This document shows positions 23,701 to 34,848 of a stretch of DNA of 64,000 bases, piece by piece. A program made the position numbers and the translations under genes. Each line of letters begins with the position of its first letter. Position 1 is the first letter of the stretch. This DNA comes from Liolophura sinensis (Eukaryota; Mollusca; Polyplacophora; Chitonida; Chitonidae): assembly GCF_032854445.1 (NCBI RefSeq), contig NC_088295.1, forward strand, positions 46,673,385-46,737,384. Reading direction: 5' to 3'. The notes below the pieces were generated by a model. The model ran no database searches and had not been told where the DNA came from. It saw only the letters and a program-made list of their open reading frames with translations.

Positions 23701-26329
23701 CTCAAATGTGAAAACATAAAGGTAAATTAGCTTAAAAAGAAAGTCAGATAAACCACAGCATCAACGTGTTGACTGGTATCTGGTCACACGTGACACTTTT
23801 ACCTCAGTAAGTCGCCAGTATAACGTGCCAAAGGTCGATGGTTTACACTGGGTACTCTTGATTTCTCCACCCATTATGTATCGGCCGCCACAATTTAAGG
23901 GCCACTCGTTAAACGACATTCAAATAAATAAATCAGTCAGGGTTTTGTTTGACATTCTGGTCGTTCGGACAAAACTTATGATCGATATTACTAGTTTGAA
24001 GGTTGATTCAATGATTGATTTGACCGACTGATTGGCTGCACTTACAAGAAACGAAACTTCATGTGATCTTTCCATCTTTTCCGCACAAGCAGTCGCACAG
24101 CCTCGTGGTAGATAATGGTCTGTTAAAAAGGAAAAAAATACAGGAGTCGTTTATTACGCCGATAAGTCATGCAAGAAAAGATGATTTTCTTATGAATGGA
24201 ATGGTGGTTTCATTTGACATTACCGTCGATTTTAATATGATTTACATTAAAGCACAACCATCTGGTAACGATTGAAGAAAGTGCCGCACAGATTATATTA
24301 CTTTCCAATTTTAAAAGTCTTGGTGTGACCCAGGATCGATCCCATATCTCTTGACTTCGAGGTGGACGTTTAAACGATTAGATCACCAAAGCGGTGAGCA
24401 GTTGTTAATGTACGATATCTTATTTCTACTGCTGTTAATTTAGGACCTTACTTCTACTGTGGGTAATATGGTGCCTTATTTTCACTACTAGTAATCTGCT
24501 ACATTATTTCCGTTGTTGATAATGTACTACCTTATTTCCACTGTTGGTAATGTGGTATAGCACAGATTTAGCTCCCCTGTCAAACCGATGATGTGAGGGT
24601 GGTCTCCCATGCGAGTCAGACTCCAGCACATTATAGTAGACTTTGGCTTTCCCTCTGTGTCCATGACGATCTATCATGCAGTTCATAAGAGACATCATTG
24701 TCTCCTAGCGACAAAAGGCAGACATGATTTTATTTATTACTGAAAAAACTGTAGGTCAACTGAAGTTGTGAAAAGTAAAGAGACAACATAACCGGGCATT
24801 CTGGAAGAATTTCATTCTAACTTGGTATATGTCCCATACCGGATTGAGCTGTCAGAATAATACAATCACAGACGAAAAAAATGGGTCATCATTTTTGCAA
24901 AATGCATAGAATTGCCGAAAACTCCAACTGGATCTGTAATTTGCCAAGGTGAAGCCATGTACCAAGTTGTAGTTCAGTATGGTGAACCGCCATTACAATC
25001 AAGCGTTTTGAAAAATGTCCTGAAAACTGTTTTATGACCGACTGACGAACTGACTGACTGATAACGAAGAGACAGACGGGGTGTTAACGTTAAAGTCGCT
25101 CTTTCCATGATCCTCAAGGGAACTATAAAATCCAAAGTTTTTTTTTAGTAAAAGCGATTATAATAAAATTTTGGGCTTATAAGCTGATTTATTCTTTGAT
25201 AGATTTATATGCAGTTTTAAAGCATAACGCAATACAAGATTTTATTCGTTCGAAAAAACTTTCATGAGAAATTTGACAGAGTGACTGACCTCCATGTTTT
25301 TCCTCAGTAACGTTTCACAGCTGAATTCTGCTGGAGTATCACCATCAGCCAGAAATAATGACCGGACACTGAAGCAGAAACAGGATTATCAACGTTAGCC
25401 AGAAATAATGACTGGACTCTGAAACAGAATAAGTCTCCATGGAGACTGGAGTATAACTGTCATCCAGAAATAATGACCGGACAATGAAACAAAATAAGTC
25501 TCCATGGACACTGGTGTATAATCGTCAGCCAGAAATAATGACCGGACAATGAAACAAAATAAGTCTCCATGGAGATTGGAGTATAACCGTCATCCAAAAA
25601 TAATGACCGGACAATGAAACAAAATAAGTCTCCATGGACACTGGTGTATAATCGTCAGCCAGAAATAATGACCGGACAATGAAACAGAATAAGTCTCCAT
25701 AGAAACGGGAGTATGACCGTCAGCCAGAAAAAGGCTTTACACTGAAACAGAACGAAACAGTCTACACAGAAACGTGTGTAACCGTTAGTCAAGTGAAAGT
25801 CTTCCTAAACTCTTTCCCACTATCTCCGCCAGTGAGAAAAAATGACCGGATACTGAAACACAATAAATTTGTCTCCATGGAAGCATATAGAGTATCACTG
25901 CCAGACAGAAATGATGAATTGGCGCTGATACATAATAATCCAGTCCCTGGAGTGACACCATTTTCATGAAACTTCCCGTCTTATTTTTCAGTTGTCTAAG
26001 CGGGGTAAGGCTGAAAAGATGCACTTGTTAGAATGCATACATGAACTCCCCCAAAAGACCTTGTGACTGCTGCTACAAGTAGGCGAAATACTCAGGAGGT
26101 CACCTGTTGTCACAAAATAAAATGAAATCAGAAACTTCATTCATGTCTAAACATTGTTTCAGTTGTCAAGGTCTTCTGGAAGAAAGCTGCGTTAACGTTA
26201 CAGACATAGGGCTTTTTCTGCATGTAAAACTTTCGTTAACTATAGTTTTTTAATTTATTAATGTACTCATCTGATGGGATGAGTGGTTTAAATCAGTCCA
26301 TTATGGACCAATGCATCCATGATCATGAC

Positions 26330-26363
<34 letters not shown>

Positions 26364-29300
26364 GCCATCATCACGATCGTCATCATGGTCGTAATCATCA
26401 TCACCATTATTACCATCATCGTTATCGCTATCATCACGATCGTCATCATTGTGGTAATCATCACCATTATTACCATCATCGTTATCGCGATCATCACGAT
26501 CGTCATCATTGTCGTAATTATCACCATTATTAATACCATCATTATCATCATCGTTATCGTCATCATCATTAAGTATATTTTATTAGTTGCCAAATCGTAT
26601 TTCTCATTCATAAAAACCATTTCAAAGCAACATCACATCCTGAAAGACCCTCCAAACTTTTCGTGAGTTTGTTTTTGATCTGTCACCAACTGTAAAAGAA
26701 TTTCATCGCATTCATTGTCTGCCTTACATCGGAGTCATTTCGCTGCCAGTTTGTCGGATTACTTCGATTCTATCCGAGTCTGTTCACGTGACTCCAAGAC
26801 AAGTTGTGATTTGTCAGTGTTGTGACATCATCAGGCGTATTATATTCGCTATATAGACTATCCTGGTTCTGTCCAGTAAGTGAGTAACAGTAGCAGTCAA
26901 AGAAACCTTATTTTTACTTATTAATTTATTTACTTATTGATATGATTGTTAAATTGTTTATCTGAAGGATCAGTACGATGACGGACAGTTAATGTGTTGT
27001 TGTTTTCAATACCTCTTGTCAGGATCACACTATTGCAGAAGTTCAGGCTGAAGCGATGCACATTTGTCTGTTTGAAGTCACGAGTTTTTTGACAATTATA
27101 TGCAGGAGAATGTTTTGGCAATTAGATTTGGTTCATCACAAGGTGGGACAAAACACTTGGATTAATCTGGACAAAATGATTTGATATGAAAAAGCTTGAA
27201 TACATGTATCATACCTAAAAGGCATAGCCTGGACTTGTCTATCTTTCACACCAGTCAGTCAGAATCGATTCTGTATGCCTTTAAGACAATGAATGTACTG
27301 AATTTTAAAACTTCTTTCCGAGTGGCATGCATTGTTTGAACTATAATGCACCACCATGGAGTTGAATATAATGCTGAAATAAGCCCTTAGTTTCAAAGGT
27401 GGAGGAAACTAAAGGATCCGGAATAAGTTACTGAAGAACCTTCACACGACTTATGTACAAATTTACACACACGATGTATATTAGGCCCATAAACAGTGAG
27501 AGCGAGGGAATAAAATTATATAAAATATTCTCACTCTTTATTGGACATGTATTCTAACAGCATCGCTCCGATCTGATCGTTGGAGTTTTTGACCGCGAAT
27601 GATAGCGGCCTCATCCGTTTCCGATCTTTGACGTTGGGAAGGGCGTCGTTCTCCAGCAGACGACGGCAGACGTCCACTAGATTCCGCTTGGCGGCGTGAT
27701 GAAGTGGAGTCTGCATGTGGCTATCACAAACAGACGGATTCGCTCCTCGGTGAAGTAAGATATTTGTAAACAGATCTAACTGTAAAGCGAAGGAAACGAT
27801 AGCGATGGAAAAGAATGGCAAATGGAACCGAATGGAAAATGGTAAAGAAACAGAACACTAGAATTATCACATATGGCTCATTCTTCCAAAAGTCTTGCGC
27901 CCGTTCTGGCGAAACAAAACAGTTCTTCAGAATATAAGGAAAAGTGATAATAGATTTGCAGCACTAGGACAAGAAAACTTAAATAATAAACACAGTAAAG
28001 AAGCAACCTTAAATCTGCTGTATAAGAAAAGCTCCAGATTATATAGAGATACAGAGAGAGATTTTTACAGCGATGAAAAGTTCACAATACGTTTACTGTT
28101 TAGCGTCTTCTTAGAAAAGAAAACCAGTACGGCGTTAAACACCAATCAAATAAATATATATATAGAAAAGAAAACATATATCGGGTGGGCATAAAAAATG
28201 GGCCGTACTTTGATGCTGCATTGCTCCATTATCCTTTGTTCAAACGCTTTCAAACTTTAGACATTCAAATGACACGATTTTGTTAATTTACTGACCAATT
28301 TTCAAGGTCATAGTTTGAGCGTACACAAGGATAAAATGAAGACATAGCCTCAGAAACGCACGTTCCGGTAACTCACATTGCATCACCTGTCAGGTGTCAT
28401 GACTGGAGTGCACGCTGCACCTGTGTGACACGTGTCAATCAAGTGTCGTCTGGAAAAATTGACTGGCTCTACTGTCATAGAAACCCTTCTGCCAGATAGG
28501 CACAAATTTTGCTGAATCTAGATGGTTTTCTCTGCGGCGGACAAGGAATTGATCACCTTTTCAAGTAAAACGAGGTAGAACATCATTTTGAAATGTCCGG
28601 AACATGCGTTTTTGACTCCATTTTGATTTTGGTCCCATGAACAGAAATCTTAAAGGATGAAATTGAAATTTGGGTCTGTATACTTAGGACGTAATGGATT
28701 TTGAGCGAATAAATTTTTAGAAGCTGACGTAAGAGGGTTTCGGAGATATTGAGTGTCAAAGTACGGAATATTTTTTTTATGCCCACCCGATACATATATA
28801 CTTCTTCCATAAAATCCTTCCTGATCGTTTTCATAATCCTTAAGCATATTTTGATAAATTAATTTGACTGACCTTTTGAGTTGAGAGACTTTCTTGAGAG
28901 AGGACAAATAAGAGGGCTTGATCTTCTCCACCTTTCGCTGCCACCATGCGATCGATCATGACACGAACTTCCGCCTCGCGCTTTCCTATCACGTATTCCC
29001 GCGTTTTCCTGACAACCTGGTTCAAAGCAATTTCACAAGTAGAGAACTTAACCATTGAATTAATTATACGCATTTGACATAGGCAACATTTGTTTTGAAC
29101 ACAGGCCTTTAAGACGACACAGGCTAAAGTTTCGGTGGGAAGAACACTGTAACTTGAACGGTTTTTGGCTTCCTATCAGTGTTAAAACAGATATGGGACA
29201 AAGTAGTGTTTAGTTGTAGTTATTTTGTCGTTTTACAGTTCCTTGCAGCAAATGTTCAAAGCGTTGCAGTTTTTTTATTTGATTTTGATTTATTCACCAG

Positions 29301-32300
29301 AACATTTTAACAAAGAAAATTATACAATAAATAAAGGTGGCATGTAAGAAGCGTAAGTTCGCAATAAAATAATAAAGTAATAGCTGGCTGGACGAGAGCC
29401 CCATGGGCTTTGTTTTATCCCAGTTAGTTAAATTATAAAAGCTGTTGACCTCATGAATGGAATATTTCTTGAAGGTTGAAGCATAACATTTAAGAGATCA
29501 ATGATTTAATAAAACATAGCTGGTGAATATAGGTTACATCTCATGATCTGCTATAACTATAGTCTCAGTAATAACAGAGAACCTTTCCGGTTTAAAACAT
29601 TCGTGCCTTTGCCCTGCCATGTAGTCTATTGTTCAGTCCTGAATGCCTTTCCAGCGAACCGGTAATGTATTCTTCGAGCATTGCAAGAGAACACAAATGG
29701 TTAATTCAGCTTGCAACCGAGGAGCCTTTGGCAAGAAAAGGTACCTCGTTATGGCTATATTTACAACCGACCCATACAATAGGTAGTTCCTCGTGTTCTG
29801 GCTGAAGTATGAGGGATTTCCAGATAGACTACGTCACTGTAAGTAACATTCAATCAAATGCCATTATGCACGGTTTCCTGGTAAAGTTACGACTGATCCC
29901 CTTTAGCTGTAATCGCCAGTGCACCATAATATAACGTATTAAAATGTTATGGTATAATGAAAATGTGCATGTAACTTGTTTTCCCAATATCGATCTACTG
30001 ATAAGGTTACCTCTCGTTGGAAGCTGTCATCGTCTCTATTGAATATTGGATCGTTACTCTCGATATCTGCAATGAAATGAAGAAAAAAAATGTAAATTTA
30101 ATTCAAATTTAATAGCATTGTCAAATTTAAAAGTAACGGATAAACAGATGTCGATGCGCAGACTATTATATATGTTATGAATCTGGCTTTCGTACTGGTT
30201 CAGTATTCTACGAAAATGTACATGGACAATTTTAATCCATATACCCGGTGCAGACGTAAGTCGTGGCTGAATTGAAATAGGTACACACTATGTAAGAACT
30301 ATATGTATATAGTATCAATAGAAGGAAACGTAGCCTCAATACAGAAGTTATTGTGCATGCATCCTGTAACAACATTTGGGGCCTCCGTGGCTCAGTCGGT
30401 TAGGGCGCTAACGCAGCGTAATGACCCAGGGGCCTCTCACCAAGGCGGTCGTTGTGAGTTCAAGTCCAGCTCATGCTGGTTTCCTCTCCGGCCGTAAGTG
30501 GGAAGGTCTGCCAGTAACCTGCGGATGGTCGTGGGTTTCCCCCCGGGCTCGGCCCGAGTTCCACCCACCATAATGCTGGCCGCCGTCGTATAAGTGAAAT
30601 ATTCTTGAGTACGGCGTAAAACACCAATTAAATAAATAAATAAATAAATAAATGTAACAACATTTAACTGATTTAGCACTGTGTACCTTTGACAACAGTG
30701 TGTTACCGAAAACCCAACCTTTAACACCATTCAACAGATGTTATTGTTTCAATTACACAAAACCTGTAACATAATTTAACAGATTTATCGTTGTGTACGT
30801 CAGATGGTAGTGTATTGCCGAAAAGAAACTTATACAACATTTAGCAGCTGTACTTTTGTGTACCACATCATTTAATAGATTTATCTTAGTGGACCTTATA
30901 GATATTAGACTAGTGTATATTGTTGTTTGTATTTCAGATGTTAATGTATCACCATTAAAACAAACGTATCAATTCCTGAATTAGGCAATCATGTAACAGC
31001 ATTTTTTTACTTATCTATAATGAACCTACTTGGTGAAAATGTGCTTGACATATTGTGTCTAATGCACCAACGTTTGTTTTGCAAATTATTTTTATTCCAT
31101 TAATTTTGTAATAAATTTGGTTGTAGGGTTGGACTAGCACACTAAAAAAATTTTGTATTTTAATTTTCTTAAACTTTTCTTTAAACTTTCTTTAAAAACT
31201 TTCTTAACGGGTGCATATATAGGCCAAAAGGGCAAAAATAATTGTAGCGAAAATCCGGTGGAATAAATCGCACAACAGATTGTTTACACTTATTCAAAAA
31301 ACCAAAATTCACTTGGTTTTCTGTTACGCCCGGTTAAAGCAAAAGAGGTCCAAAAGAAGTTTTCTTCTAGCCATGCACCAAAACGTATTATCTTTGTGGA
31401 AAAATAACAAACAATTAACGACTTTATTTCAACGATCAAATTTTAAAACTGAGCTGGAGAATATTTATTTACTATTTGATTGTTGCCTGACGCCGCACTC
31501 GTGAAGGATATAAATAAAATGATGTAAATACATACCGAATACGGAGTAGTCATCCAATTCAAACTCGTCTTCTCTGTCACCATGATGTTTAGTCTTACGT
31601 CGAATCAGACGGGTGGGGTCCCACGGGAACCACCATCTTGAAGCAGCTTGAAGAAATACATAATATATACAGTTTTAATTAATGAGGAACAATACAACTC
31701 TATTATTAATGAGACCTGACCCCGCTTCACAAGGCGTGCTGAAATCATTACAACTACCGTCATCATGTCTGTGTTATAGGTACACACGCTGGTCTTAACT
31801 AATATCGTCTTCGCGAATTGGTTTCAAGAAAAGGGGGCCCTATCCCATGCATAGGCCAAAATTCTCAGTCTCCAATGTTTCATACATTCACCCTAAATAT
31901 ATATAGCCATTTATACTGTAGCCGGTAACCAGTATCTCATCCAACGATATTGGATGTATCATCCACACTGCCTCCAGTCACCGATATCTCACCCATACTG
32001 AACATACCCATCCACGCTGTTCCCAGTCACTGGTATATTACGAATTCAGAATATATCCATCCACACTGTTCCCAGTCACCGACATCTCATCCACATTGAA
32101 TATATCCATCCACAATGTTCCCAGTCACTGGTATCTCATTCGTATTGAATATATCCATCTAAATTGTCCCTAGATACTGTCATATCTCATCCATTTTAAT
32201 ATATCCATCCACGTTGTTCCCAGTCACCAATATCTCATCTCGCCGATATCAGGATATCATCGGTATCTCATTCGTGTTGACTATATCTATCCACACTGTT

Positions 32301-34782
32301 CCCAGTCACCGATATCTCGTCCATATTGAATATATCCCTCCACATTGTCCCCAGTCACTGGTATCTCATTGGTATTGAATATATGCACCCACAATGTCCC
32401 CATTCACCGATATCTCATCTCATTGATTACAGGATAGTGCCTCTTTAACTCTATCATCGATATCTCATCCTTATTGAATATCACCATTCAAATTGTTCCC
32501 AGTCACCAATATGTCATTCATGTATTGAATATATCCATCTACAATGTCCTCAGTCACTGGTATTACACCCATACTGAATATACTCATCCACATTTTACCT
32601 ATTGTATATATCACCAACGTTGTACCCTACCAAAAACACTAAATATGTATTCATCCTAGATGTACCTTACCAAAGACAATGAATATATCCATCTACCCTC
32701 TCCCATGCATATATCAAATTTATTCACCCACGATGTACGCTGTTCAATGGATATATATAGGCACAATGGATATATTTCACAATGATTAACACGATATAAA
32801 AGAGTATAACACTTAGAGTAATACCAGAGCAGCGACGACCGTGTGATAGTTATCAAATGGTCAAACATAACCGACGAAACCCCGTCTTTTGTCATCTTAC
32901 CCCAGTTACCCTTGTTTCTAAATGTGCTTAAATAGTAGCCACTTAGACGCCCTCCTAGCATCATGGCTTAAGGAGAATTAGGGTAAAAAAATGCAGCAAT
33001 GTTAACTGCGTGTTAATTAGACTGGTCTAGAAATATTCAAAATGCTTCTCCACGACACGTTTAGCACCAAATTAACGCTGCTTAGAGGAAACAACAAGAA
33101 CATTCCTGTAGATTATACAGCTAGTGTGTATCCGTAAGTACAGGGGGAAAAGGTACAAAACCACCGCTTTTCGGTGGAAAAAATGACATATGCCGCATTA
33201 ATATTAAAAATCCTGATATTGAACATAAACGCAAATAATAACACTGTATGCACATTTCACAATGCATTCAAACATAAAGGCTGGACTAACAAGAAAGGTA
33301 AAAATTGCTCGGCTTACCCCCAAAAAGACGACCGGTCTCTTTGCCGTCCGACTCCATTTTAATTAATAGCTCGCTATTTACAAATCAGTCATGCATGCGA
33401 ATAGACAGGTACATCTCTGCATATGTGATCAACGCCAGCGCATTACCCTGTATGATGCAAATCCGAAAGGGCGGGTGGGTCGACCTTTATTGAGGCTGTC
33501 GAAACTCTGGACCGACTCACTAATTCATCAACAAAATCGACAAGTAAAGTATAAGATTTTGAGGATTAAAATGTATGTTTCGGGTAAGGTACTCATGAAC
33601 TTGCTGGAATTTATAAAATGAATTGTCCAGATCGGAAAGCATTTCTGATGTCCGCAAATCAAATAAGAGGTCGAATTTGCCGAGCATTTATTATAGGTTC
33701 ATACGTCGCCATGTTAACAGGGCCGTGTTTAGTGTTACAACTGCTTAAAAGAAATAGCCCACTGGAGTACATTTTACAATGTTTACAGTTACATTGGTTT
33801 TACACCCTTCATAGGGAGGTCAAGGAAATTTCGTTTAAAATCAAAGGCTGTATTGGTGAGTTTGTCACTTTATATGCGTTTTACGCCACATAAGCGTGGT
33901 TATACACACTTTCTTTCAGCACACCGTTTAAGGTTATGGACGGAGTAAAATCTATGCGGGGGAGGACAGGTGCAACAGGTAAGGTATAGGTGGGAAGGTC
34001 AAGCCTTTTACTCTCATTTCTTGAAGCTTTTTTTAGCTCCATAAAAAGGGTTAATGAGATAATTTTAAAAAAATATTAACTTTTATCAACAGTAATTATC
34101 AAAGATGAATCCCTGTCTTGCTCTTGTACTCTTGACACAGGTTGCTGAGGAACAGCCTTTGTGTTCAACATCACTGGGAAGATGTTGACTGGGAAGTTCA
34201 TGGCTTGTAGGATTTGCATCAGTCTACCACCCTTCTCGGTCTCTCAGAGATGAAAATGCTTTCAACGTCTTAACCAACGGGATTCTGGCATTTGATCTCG
34301 TGGTAAATTGAATTTGCCGGTAAAACACGGTTCGGCAATCAACGATTCCACGGGAGATGCATGGGTTCTAACTGCAGCCCCACCCTCGTCATTTCACATG
34401 TGTAAACCCTGCTAAAATACTGCAAGGAAAACATGTGACCTTTCACCAAAATCCTAATATCGTATTTTCTTTCGGTGGGAGAAGTAAAATTGACATTGGC
34501 TGGATTCGACCGCACGATCTCGTCGGTGAGAGGTTAAAAGAAAGTCAAAGGTTCCTGGATGCTTCTCGTGGTAAGGTTACTCTGTGTTATAACGTGAAAT
34601 TAATTTTAGGCTGCACTTTAGACATCATACAATTGAGTCCTGGTCACTGGTGCATGACGAACACTACCCGCACATTTCTTACGAGTAGGTCAGTGATATG
34701 TATACATGTATATATATTGTGCATGCTATATGGCTTTTGTGAAGTCAACGAAGTGCATGGGACGAATCCTGCGGGCAATATT

Positions 34783-34848
<66 letters not shown>

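Larger units (their letters stand above)
27313..29431. repeat. Segmental duplication, copy 2 (within the channel gene)
   Basis: Same orientation as copy 1, about 27.3 kb away. This copy sits in its natural place between channel exons 3 and 6. Coding parts differ by about two bases in 389; the introns differ somewhat more. Confidence 0.9.

Noticed and set aside
26261-26666. His-rich and Ile/Met-rich long ORFs
   Set aside because: They are translations of the (CAT)n satellite on both strands and have no other coding support.
30378-30734. ORFs and an intact tRNA gene over the SINE at 30378
   Set aside because: A- and B-box-like motifs are present, but the sequence is a SINE head with a long unrelated body and AAAT tail, and I could not fold a credible tRNA. 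The ORFs recur wherever the SINE does.
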